Positions 25,935 to 36,655 of a stretch of DNA of 64,000 nt are shown here, piece by piece. The stretch spans positions 7,068,001-7,132,000 of the forward strand of contig NC_083560.1 in assembly GCF_019925205.1 (NCBI RefSeq), read 5' to 3'. The position numbers and the translations under genes are program-made. Numbering within the stretch: position 1 is the stretch's first letter; the number at the start of each line of letters is the position of its first letter. The notes under the pieces are model-generated. The model was given only the letters and a program-made list of their open reading frames with translations. It was not told the DNA's origin and ran no database searches. The stretch is from Metopolophium dirhodum. Lineage: Eukaryota > Arthropoda > Insecta > Hemiptera > Aphididae.

Positions 25935-27320
25935 AGATTCTGAGCGAAGCGATGAATGTATTGATTTTACAATGTGTGTTTTTTTTTTTTATTTTTTTTT
26001 TTTTTTTTTTGTGTCTGTCCTCACCTTTTAGGACAGTAAAAGTGCTTGGATTTTCTTCAACGGTAACTTTTCTGATAGGAAAGTGAATCTAGTTGGTACT
26101 TTGGGGGGGTCAAAAGTAAAAATTTCTCAGTAGTTTTCAAAAGAAAAATTAAGGAAAAACGGGAATATTTACGCGAAATCTGTTTTCGAGAAAATCGATT
26201 TTGGTTTTCGGTGCAACTCTAAAACAAATGACTGTAGGTACATGAAATGTTGACTGAATGTTTATAATTGCATTTTCTATACACCATAACATTTTCCAAA
26301 TATTTTGACTTATTTTGAGCTGTTTCCGGACATTTTCAGTTTTCATTTTTTTTTAGTTTTTTTTTCTACAAATATCAATAAAATTTTATTTGTTGGGTAA
26401 AAAAGCTTGCAAATTTAATACAAGGCTCCTACTATATTGTTACAATGACATTTGAAAAAAATTAAAAATCCTTAGTCACAGTTTTTGTTTATAAGCATTT
26501 AAAGTTCAAATTTTGACGAAATACGGAAAAATCACGAAAATTAGCAAATTATTATGAGTTGAGAAGTCATAAAAATTTTTCTTTTTAAATCTAATATTTG
26601 AAAATGTAATGTAACATTACTCATAAGTTTGTCTAACTTTATCAAAAAAAAAATGTCTACAAGAAAATTAAATTAAATTTTTATGAGCGTCAGAAATTTA
26701 TATTTTTACAACATTTGATATTCACTCGATTTCTCGTGTAACAATTTTCTTATTTTATTGTAATTAAAAAACGAATGACTGTAGATACTTGAAATTTTCA
26801 CCGAGTGTTTATATTGGCATTTTCTATATACCATAAAATGTATAAAATATTTTGACTCTTTTTGAGCTGTTGACAAACATTGTCAGTTTTCAATTATTTT
26901 AGTTTTTTTTTCTATAAATATCAATAAAAGTTATTTGTTGGGTAACAAAGCGTGAAAATTTAATATAAGGCTCCTGATATATCGTTCTAATAGCAGTTGA
27001 AAAATATTAAAAATACATATGCACAATTTTTTTTTATAAGCATTCATAGTTATTCATTCAACGTTCAACTTTTATAACTAAGGATTGAAAATTTAAAACA
27101 AGGCTTCACGTAAATAGGTTATATATAAATTACTTTATTCACAATAATATCATCAAATATACTTGGTAATATCATGGCTGATTGACCATTTTCGCTCAGA
27201 ATCGTTTTCCTTATACAATGATATTATATCATTGAATTCAAATTTAACACCATCCATTACAGTGACCGACTTGTAATCTACTGTACAGCAGAGCGACATC
27301 CACTTACCCACCTTTTTTTT
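25935..27320 (+). repeat. Best-preserved copy of the dominant repeat family
   Basis: It starts with TTTTAGATTCTGAGCGAAGC and ends near CAGAGCGACATCCACTTACC, and it contains every block seen in the partial copies, including two related internal units. No terminal repeats, poly-A tail or transposase frame were seen, so it could be a Helitron-like or other non-autonomous element. Confidence 0.7.
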
Positions 27321-27723
27321 AAATTTGTAGTTCATAATATAATATTATTATTTTAAACACCTATTAAAAAACCAATCAAGTGGGTACCGATCTACTCTAC
27401 ATTAGATGACAATAATGTTTAATTTTTATTGTAAATAAAATATAACGAAAAGATTGAATTTAAGTCATTATTTTTTTTTTTATCGTAAATATTTATTTAA
27501 GAGTAATCATTATACCAACACAATTTATAGTTATTAGTAATTAAAGATATTATACCCACATTAAATATTTTTGGTATGATTTAAACTCTTATTATAAATC
27601 TTGTTAATCTAACAGAATACCAGGTAGCCAAATCCCGAATTCGTAGTCTGTAAGTGTTTAACACTAAAATTTGTAGCCAATCTTTTATTATTATCAGATT
27701 TATGTAGGGTAGGTAATAAATAG

Positions 27724-28458
27724 CAGAGCTGCAACTCTGTCACTGTTTGTCACTATATTTCGAAAACTGTCACTTTTCTCACTTACAGCCGTTCCGAGAC
27801 AGAAACCGAAATTAATCGTGTAATTTTTAAAAGTTTTGTTCATTTAGTTTTACCTACGGGGCACGGACTAAGATATCTTAGTCCGTGATTTCACCACAGA
27901 ATAGGTTTGGAGAGTGTCCGTTCTGATTTCATCTATTCTGTGGTAGTTGTAGACTATATAATATATAAAAAAAAAGGTTTGCTGGTAATATTGTATGACC
28001 AGTGGATGTATTACCTATACATACATTACCTGTGGGTTTATTGAACACTGTTGTGTGCCACTATAACCAATATATATGTATATATTTATTATCATTACTA
28101 GTTGTAATCTTCTCTAATTTGTTTAATAGAAATCTTTATATTTTGTTATTCAAGTTTTAAGTGTTTTATACACTGCTTAAATTTTCAATTTGTCAAGTAA
28201 ATTAGTGTTATTTTTTTTTTTTGTTATTGGTGTGTATCAAATGAAATCATATTTTTTTCTGATCATGACAAAATGTACAGTTGAAGATGCATGGCTCTTA
28301 GAAAAGGATCGTCGTAATAATAACATTTCAACACGGGGGTAAAAGCATTCAAATACACAGGTTTTTTGCATTGCTTGTGCCAATTTAAAAAGTCACTTTT
28401 AATCAACTAAAAAAAAACAATTGGTCACTTTTCTCACTTTTTACGAGTTGCAGCCCTG
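27724..28458. mobile_element. Element with CAGAGCTGCAACTC ends and internal palindromes
   Basis: The ends CAGAGCTGCAACTC and GAGTTGCAGCCCTG are inverted repeats, with AAATAG on both sides. Inside, 27862-27887 is a perfect 26-base palindrome made of CACGGACTAAGAT and its complement. At 27892-27950 ACCACAGAATAG pairs with CTATTCTGTGGT. Confidence 0.78.
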
Positions 28459-29095
28459 AAATAGTCAACAATTACTGTGGTAACTGGTAAGAAAATATAA
28501 TAGTACTTTGATAAAAAAATTGACTTTATTATATTTATTACTTTTCGGTAAAAGATGGCCAGAAGTTTTAAAACCGCTGACTGACCTGTTTTCTACATAG
28601 TCCCCCTCTTCACTTATTAGTTTTAAAGAACTTATCAATAGGAAGTCAATACGAAAACATTATTACTTTCTCGGTGCTTAGTAAATGATTTTTCAACAGT
28701 AGGTACTCAGCAATCCAAAAATAAAATCATTTAGGTATGTCAAACCTCCTTTTGATTTTAAGTTGAGAAGAGCAGCTTCTGGCCAACTACAGTAAGACTT
28801 AGTACTTAAACATAATTTAATAAATTATTACAAAACATAACTGAAATTTAGCTTATTAAAATTAATTTGGAAATAGGCATGATAGGTATAATAATAAACT
28901 ATGGTTTACTACACTTTATTTACTATACATACCAGTTAATACTGTGAGGCAAGTATCACATTTTACAGTTTTTATGAGGTTCTTAGTAATATAAATATAA
29001 TATAGTATATAACACAATCTCTGCCTCTGCTTTGTAATAATTATGAATATTATGTTCAAATATAATATCATCTACGCCTGTATTATTCATAATTA

Positions 29096-29785
29096 GAGGC
29101 GTGAATAATATTCTCTTAAAATATTCAAAATAAAATGCTAATATTCTCTTAAAAGTTGAAAATATTCTTCCAATATTCTTTAAATATATAATAAAATATG
29201 CAATAAATATGCTTTTATATAAATATATTCTCTTAAATTAAAAATATGCCTTTATATGCACAAGAATAAAGTACATAATACTAAAAAAATACTAAAAAAT
29301 AAATAGGTATATAGTTAAGAAAAAATAATACCGCTTAAAAAAAAACATCAACTTATATAGGTAATATTTTATTTGTTTAATTAAATTAAATAAATGACGT
29401 ATTTTTAACACAATTTTTCATTGTTATGTACTATAAATCAACTAAAAAATTACTATATGGGTTATAGGTTTATAACTTATAAATAACAATTAACGTATAC
29501 ACATTGGTACATAAATATACAACACGAATATATATCACTATTATCGGGCATATCATTTATATTATTTACACCACTGCAACACAAAATATAAAAATCTATA
29601 TAATTAATCGATATATTCTCTAATATTCTTTATTATACAAAATATTCTTTTATTTTGAAATATTCTCAAATATGCAAAAACAACTTTTGCCATTCATTTA
29701 CATGTTTCGTGATTTGTAAAGATTTTCAAACCCCCGTGTGACTGTATAAAAAAATATGCAAAAGAATATAATTTTCGCCTCCTTG
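29096..29785. mobile_element. Element rich in ATATTCTCTTAAAA motifs
   Basis: The ends GAGGCGTGAATAATATTC and GAATATAATTTTCGCCTC are imperfect inverted repeats. TCATAATTA flanks both sides (29087-29095 and 29786-29794). The interior motifs (ATATTCTC, AAATATGC) are shared with the element at 46657. Confidence 0.75.
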
Positions 29786-29810
29786 TCATAATTAAGGTGT
29801 CAAGTACTTT

Positions 29811-31125
29811 TCACATTAAATTATCACAATTATATTTTTGAAAGTTTGCATCAACAGATTGAGAAGAAATCAAATTATTGATAACAAGTGATTTAAATGA
29901 ATTTTGAAAATGGAAAAAGTTGGGATTGTATTTTGTAAACCATGACTGCGGGCTTAACAGAAAATATTTCCCCTGGGTCTTGATTAAAGGAGCGCAATTT
30001 AAGCGCAGGTATAAATTTAAAACCATTATTTAAGTTTTTTTAAATAAATATTGGAAACATTATTGTGGATATCTAGGTTTTTATGGTTGGAACTTTACTG
30101 GTTCCAAAATTCATACTCTCTAAAACCAATAGAGCTTCCTTCCAGAATTTCCAATGGATTGATGTGGACGTCACAGCATTGCGCAAATTCCTTCCCAGGC
30201 TGAATAATTGGAACTATTATAAACACTGTCAAATAATTTAATTCACAAATAGACAGAGTTTTGCAGTGTCTGAAGCTTCCTTTTCTAATTTTTTGTTGCC
30301 ACCTATAAACTGTTAATTTAAAATAAAATATTATGTTTAAAAAATATTACGCATAAATAAATTACTATCTGATTTCATAGTAACTCACTTGACCATTCAG
30401 AGAGTAAAAGCTAGACTTTCTAACCTAACCTAGGGCGCAACTGAACCCTTATGTTCAGTTATTGAATGTTGCTTATTTACAATGGATAACGTTTTTTTCA
30501 GATCCACTACTGCCTTGTATAGAAATTGTTTTTTTGGTATCATGTATTTTTGCTGAGTAAAATTGATTTCTTTTAGATAGCCTTTTCATTTTCTCCTTGG
30601 AAGAGTATACTTTTTTTGAGTAGAACCAGGATCTTCAGGTGTTATTGAATCAAGTGGTTGTATTCCATCAAGGTCGTTAACTTGAAAAATAAATAGAAAA
30701 TTAAAAATCATTGATGATATTTATTGAAATTCTTTATAATACTAACGATTGGTCGTCGACACAAAAGGTATAGGAGCAACACTAATTGATGAGGAATGAT
30801 TTATTGTAGATACAAGCTCAACTCGACTGTGTATAAATGAACCTGTAAACCAATTAAAATATAAAATATTTAATATTTAGTTTCATATGATTTTTATAAT
30901 AAATAATTCTTACAAGTATCATCTGAGTGGGTTGATTTCATGGGACCAATAGATTATGGCAACTTAACTTGGCTGTTTATAACTGAACCTGTAAAGCAAT
31001 AAATATAAAATATTTAGATTTTTACATAATTTTTATAATAAATAATACTTACAATTAGTATCATCTAAATTGGTTGATTTCATAGGATCAATAGACTGTG
31101 GCAGAACATAATTCATAGCTGGAAA
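29811..31125 (-). pseudogene. THAP9/P-element-like transposase pseudogene
   Basis: P-element-type transposases have a THAP DNA-binding domain, a coiled linker and an RNase-H-like core. Here the linker and the C-terminal part remain. From 30690 leftward one reads an acidic linker, a Lys-rich coiled region broken by a stop after YTLPRRK, a decayed central block with LLVLESMNFGTSKVPTIK, and then LNQDPGE followed after a frameshift by FQNSFKSLVINNLISS. Three related small exons stand in tandem at 30750-31122; the middle one has a TAA where a CAA would keep it open. No THAP domain was found upstream. Confidence 0.75.
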
Positions 31126-31879
31126 ATAAAACAAGCATACTTAAACATTTATACAAATTAAAATATAATATTCAAAAATAAAATACAATTAAAACAGTAC
31201 AAACCAATTATAAAATATACATTTTATTGTAAGGTTATTATTTTAAAATGATACTTATAATTTGTTCTAGGTACATGAAATAGTTATACATTTAAATTAC
31301 AAACCATGCTTACAAATGATAAAATAATAATTTTATAAAAACTAATAAGTTAAATAGTTAGTTTATTCATTTTACTACATTAATTATGGTTAAACATAAG
31401 GAAAGTACTAAACTGTCAGTAGGTGGTCACTAAATTCATGATAATAATTTACACAATTCTAAAACGTAACATTTAGACAAGAAATAATTAGGTATATACC
31501 TACCTAGGTTATTCAGTTTAATACAAACAACATAGTAATATAATATACACAAAAATTATTGCACATATAAGAATATAATACGAGATATAATAGGTATGTA
31601 TTAATGTATAACTGTTATTTTGTAGATATGAGTTGACAGTTTGGAACCGATTCAGAGAAAATTATTTTTATAATTTAAATTAATGACGTATAATTTTTAA
31701 CACTTGCAAATGCAATAAACTTAAGCGAATAACAATTGGTTATAGCATAGTACTATAGTATCTATATTAAAAAACCAGTGCTATAACTCTTCATTCACAT
31801 ACAAATCACCAAATAAAGATTAAAGAAAAGCTTAGTGTTAACTTTAATATTTTATTAATGTAATATTTTAAAATGTATT

Positions 31880-32172
31880 TATCTTATTACCTCTTTCCAG
31901 GATTTTATATTTTTTTCTTTTACACCAGTATTCCGAAAATCGTTGAGGTGTATAACTCATCCCACGATACTTAGAGGTAATTTTTTTCCATTTATAGTTT
32001 GAAATTTGCCAGTTGCGACATGGTCTTGTAACATATGGTCTACCATGAACATTAATTGTTTGTCGTTTATTCTCCCTTGGTCTTGACTTTTTTACACTCG
32101 TCTCTTGTTCGTCATTTTTATGATGTTCATTATGTGTTATAAATCGCAAGTAGGTAAAAAGGCAAGTAGGCT
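31880..32172 (-). CDS. Unrecognised exon-like frame, basic
   Basis: A leftward frame of about 95 codons, rich in Lys/Arg, contains the run SNYKWKKITSKYRGMSY. An acceptor-like TTAG borders its right end at 32172. It has no ATG of its own and no family I recognise. It could be an exon of a gene transcribed from the 32.2-32.6 kb region, or part of the neighbouring transposase relic. Confidence 0.3.
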
Positions 32173-32582
32173 AATAATATAAGGACTAACGATTGAGTGG
32201 GGCTATCCGTTTCATATTTATAATCAAGTAGGTAGGAGACAAAACACAAGTAGAAATTATAAGAATCACAATCACAATTCCCGTCTTTTATTAAATAACG
32301 GAAACGCGTAAATATTAAATGAAAAATTCGTATCAATTCAAATTTCAACGTAAATATGTCATACAAAAATTAAATGTAATATCACGACATCATGTGATAA
32401 AGATTCATGATAAACACGATTGTGCTCCGCGCGCTGTGATTGGATACAGTTTATAATCTCCGGGAGAATGATCATTGGTTAACAACATATTGATTACTTC
32501 TCGAGTTATTGGTAACGCATTTTGTAAGCGCGAACTAACGATAATCATTTACGGTATAACCTATAAGTTAGCCGACAACTAA

Positions 32583-33682
32583 ATTCCATACGTTTTAGAA
32601 TATTATTTCGATAGTCATCACAGTTTAATAAATTTGTCAAGAGCTAACGCAGTATCGAATATCGTCATACGGAATCATCGAGCTGCAGGAGTGTTGGTAG
32701 CGCAGTTTAACATAGCTGCAGCTAAAATATCAGAATCTGAAAAAAGTGCAACAATAGGTAAGTGCGATGTCCATCACATTTTAACTTTCGATCATTTTCT
32801 TTCCTCGAATGTAAGATTTGAACATTTGGAAACAGGAGCAGGAAAATACCATTCCCCACCCCCTCAATCATAGCGGAGGACGTGATTCGACTTTCAGTAG
32901 AAGGCCTTCATTCAGAATTTGATTGTGACATTGAAGTTAATAGCACGGACAACTTTGCTGGCGAGTTAAATTTATTTTTTAATACAGAAGAATCGCTATA
33001 TAATATGATATATTGACATATCGTGTACTTTCCTTTGCAGGACCTTTTGTCTTATGTATCTCTACTGATTTTTCAGATGATACACTACTGAATAACGATG
33101 AATTGGACGATGGCGAACAATATTATGTGACTGGTAAGATCACGTTACATTTAATCAGTCTTGTAAAAGATACATTTTAAAAGTGTTTCTAAGTAAAAGA
33201 TGAATATTGTATAGCATTTAAAATGTAGCTATACTCGACCAAAACGTTTCCGATTTCGCGCATCTCCCACTCAACCAACTCTGTATACAGGTCGTAGCGC
33301 GCGGCGATTGCGGCACATGCCACATAGTGGGGGAAATCGGGCTCTGCACCGTCGCTGCCGGTCATTCTGCATGCGCGTGACGGTACTGATTTCTCGTGGG
33401 CCGGAGTATAGGTACCTACTTATTATATGGACAATAATCCAAAAAGGTGGTGTTCAACTAAAAAATTCATATATATTCAGTTGAATAATTTTTGTTACCC
33501 AATGAATAAATATGATTGAGAAACCTGGTAGTTACACAAGTTTTTTACAAGACTGCATAATATAAAAGTTACAATAAGCATAGAACAATTCTTTAATTAA
33601 TTAAATTTATTTTTTTCAGTTAAGCCTGATGATACTGAGGACCTACAACATCCATTTACAACAACTACTGTCACTAAACAAG
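32583..33682 (+). CDS. In-frame upstream exons of the multi-SIM gene
   Basis: Three exons with strong splice signals read in one frame: one ending at 32757 (GTAAGT donor), then 33041-33133 and 33620-33682. All junctions are phase 1, and the last joins in phase to the exon at 37985. The first exon is open from 32583 but has no ATG. It therefore either uses a non-AUG codon, has an unseen upstream exon, or is untranslated. The second exon encodes FVLCISTDFSDD, resembling the hydrophobic-then-acidic motifs of the downstream exons. Confidence 0.6.
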
Positions 33683-33762
33683 GTATGTTTCCTAAAATTT
33701 GCATATTGTGTATTGGTATCGCTTAATATCGCTCTTTCCTCATATTATATTTTGATTTTTAC

Positions 33763-34388
33763 TAGGGTTCGGATTTGAAGGCAAATGCCTTTCTTTTAAT
33801 AATCATAATAGAAAAATAATTTTTATACAAAATCGTGTTTCATTTAATTTTTAAGACGATGGATGTATTTTTTTTTTGCCCATTTTACTTATAAATGCCT
33901 TTTGTGTTTAATTTTCAGTTGATTTAATAATCTTATACACAGCTTACATATTTTCAGTACAAATAGGTAAGAGCTTGATATTTATTGATATCGCTGAATA
34001 CTCTATTACCGTCTTATGGAGTATTTGGTATGGCCATAAAAGTACTCGTACTACCTACTTAAAGATTAAAACATGTTCATAATGTGTAGATTTAAGATTG
34101 TTCGTCAGTCCGCATTCGTCGACCGCCATTGTCGTTTAATAATTTTTAACTTCGGTGTACGTAGAAAGATCCTTTTCGATGTATAAAAATATTTTGAGCC
34201 CAAACCATCAACGTTTTACTGAAGACGGCTTATCAAAGTACATGGTAGTGTTTTTTTTTTATACCAACTAGTTATTATATTTAATTTTGTAGTATATTTT
34301 TGAATTGCTTATTTATATAAATGAAATGACTTTTTTTACATTTTAAATGATTTTTTATTGATTATATTGCCTTCAAATCCGAACCCTA
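33763..34388. mobile_element. hAT element with TAGGG ends in an intron of the multi-SIM gene
   Basis: The ends TAGGGTTCGGATTTGAAGGC and GCCTTCAAATCCGAACCCTA are perfect inverted repeats. The flanks ATTTTTAC and ATTATTAC (33755-33762 and 34389-34396) match at 7 of 8. It keeps a piece of the hATC region. Confidence 0.92.
34152..34250 (+). pseudogene. hATC dimerisation fragment inside the hAT element
   Basis: The rightward frame reads SVYVERSFSMYKNILS followed by RFTEDGLSKYM. This is the conserved C-terminal hAT motif VERSFS-x-YK-x-IL. No other transposase domain is visible in the 626-bp element. Confidence 0.85.
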
Positions 34389-34607
34389 ATTATTACTAAC
34401 CACATTCATAATAGTAATTTCAAATTGTAAATTTTTTTATTAACAGCAATTTCCATGCACCATAACATTTTCAAAATATTGTAAATTTTTTTAAGCTATT
34501 TATAAGCGTAAGATAGTTTCAAGTTTTGTGAATTTTTATTAAACTAAAATTAATAGTAATTCCACAGTAAGTAGTATAACATCATCTTTTAAATCTATTT
34601 GGTTACT

Positions 34608-35688
34608 AGATGATCCCGTGTACTTTGTTGCCCGTTAAATGTATCAACTCTATATGACTCAAACTTTCTTCAATTCGTTATTTAATATTCGGTGTATGGT
34701 GTTCAAAATTTATCTTAATTTTTTCTTGCCCGGAATAAAAATTCCGACTCGCAGCAGTACATTATCAGGTAGGCAATCTACCTGTGGTAGATCGCGGACC
34801 CCGTGCTATTTGTACGTAAGTGTATGATTTAACTCTAAAGTATCAAAGTTATATACCAAGTTTGTCGTTTTTACTTAATTATACCTACGGTAGATTAATA
34901 TAATCAATTTGTACACAATCCTATCCTAACCTAACCATACTAAAATCCGATGAATACAAAAAAAAACAAATTTAACCCTTTGTAAATTTACTTATCTTCT
35001 TCCCAGAGGTCTAATCTACCCACAAACATTAATTTATATTTATATATATATATATCTAACTATATGAATACACAGACTAAACTCTGGAGCTACTATTATA
35101 TTTATGTATATTGACAAATGATAATAATACAAATCAACAATCATGCCCGATTAACCAATATATTATTATATATTATTTTCCTAAAATTTTCTTTCATATA
35201 TACCTTCTCCACATGGGCGCCAGGTTTTGTAAATGTCAATGGGGGCTGAACTTACTACTTTTTAGCCTTGACTTTTGCCATTATTATATTCATGAGGCCC
35301 GATTAATCTTTTAAATGGAAGCTGCGGCCCTCGAGCCCCCATGTAGTCGGCGCCTATGCTTCTCCATGAAATACTCTTTCGTTTAAAAAAAAATCAAGAA
35401 GATCTGATAAGTAGTTCCAGAGTTTAGCCTGTACAAAGATTTAGTTTTACAAATAGTTTTTATTTTTATTATTATTATTATTATAATAGCTTAAAAACCC
35501 ATGGCAACTATTTATAAACAAAAATCCCCTTTTGAGCACCTCTTGGTCCTCTCCCTTTTTAAATTAGCCTATCTTTTAAGTTTGACCAAATTACACACAG
35601 TGTAAAAAATTTCATCAAGATCGGTCCAGTAGTTTTGTAGTTTATCCCGGACAAACACGTGACACCAGATTTTTAAATATATAAAATA
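34608..35688. mobile_element. About 1.1-kb insertion, probably a truncated non-LTR retroelement
   Basis: The insertion is defined by comparison: the flanks at 34570-34607 and 35689 onward are continuous in the duplicate at 36430-36480. Its right part (TTTCATCAAGATCGGTCCAG) is of the kind found at the 3' ends of insect RTE-like elements. No reverse transcriptase frame is visible. Confidence 0.6.
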
Positions 35689-35689
35689 G

Positions 35690-35985
35690 AACATAATAAA
35701 CTTTAGATAATTACCTATTGAATTTTAATCAAGCAATACTCAATTATAGGTACTAACCTACCTATTAGTTATTACACTACTTATCATTTTATCTTTTTAC
35801 AGACTATTAAACAGTATAACATAGTCCATCTGTGTAACTAAAAGAAACTTGAACGAGATTCACAGCTTAGCTACAGTAAATAGGACAACCAGAAAAAAAG
35901 TGGTGAGTTCCTAATTAAACCCAGTAAATTGTTTAATTATTAATTTCAAAATTGACATGGTTTCTAAATTTTTTTTGCATATATA
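35690..35985 (+). repeat. Degenerate duplicate of the ATG exon (copy A)
   Basis: The segment is a close duplicate of 36462-36765. It holds an exon-like unit at 35803-35902 with acceptor TTTTTACAG and donor GTGAGT. The ATG of the downstream copy is ATAG here, so it cannot supply that start codon. It may be a non-coding alternative exon. Confidence 0.7.
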
Positions 35986-36655
35986 CTGTGTCATAGTATT
36001 TCTCACAATTCCGGGAAGAACTGATTAAGTAATTAAGTCCGTCTATGCTTTATTCAAAATAATGTTTAATAATTTTTCCAGAATTTGATCTGAAATACCA
36101 CGTATCAAGAGAAAAACTGTTAGGTATTCGTCTTCCGATAAGAGCATGACTGCTGTGAATTTGGGAAAACCGACACATTGAAAAATATTAATGAAATTCT
36201 GAGCAAATTTAAAAGTGATTAAATTTAATGTGAAAGTAGGTGTCTGCTATTATCCTATTATACAACCTGTGTGTTCAATTTATGCTGTTTTTTTTTTCAG
36301 ATCAAAATATTGAAGATTTGTTTTTTGACATATTATAATATCCTAAGAAATATAATCGTAAATTTATTTAAAAAAAATTAATTTGGCCATTAATAAGATC
36401 TATCATATATTTATAACACAGTGAGTTTTATTACATTATCTTTTAAATCTATTTGATTATAGAACATAATAAACTTTAGATACTTACCTATTGAATTTTA
36501 ATCAAGCAATACTCAATTTTAGGTACCAACCTATCTATTAGTTATTACACAGTACTTATCATTTTATCTTTTTACAGACTATTAAACAGTATAACAAAGT
36601 CCACCTGTGTAACTAAAAAAAACTGGAACGAGATTCACGGCTTAGCTACAGTAAA

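Noticed and set aside
34639..34827. 62-codon plus-strand frame in the retroelement-like insertion
   Set aside because: It matches no reverse transcriptase or gag motif and lies in a truncated insert.
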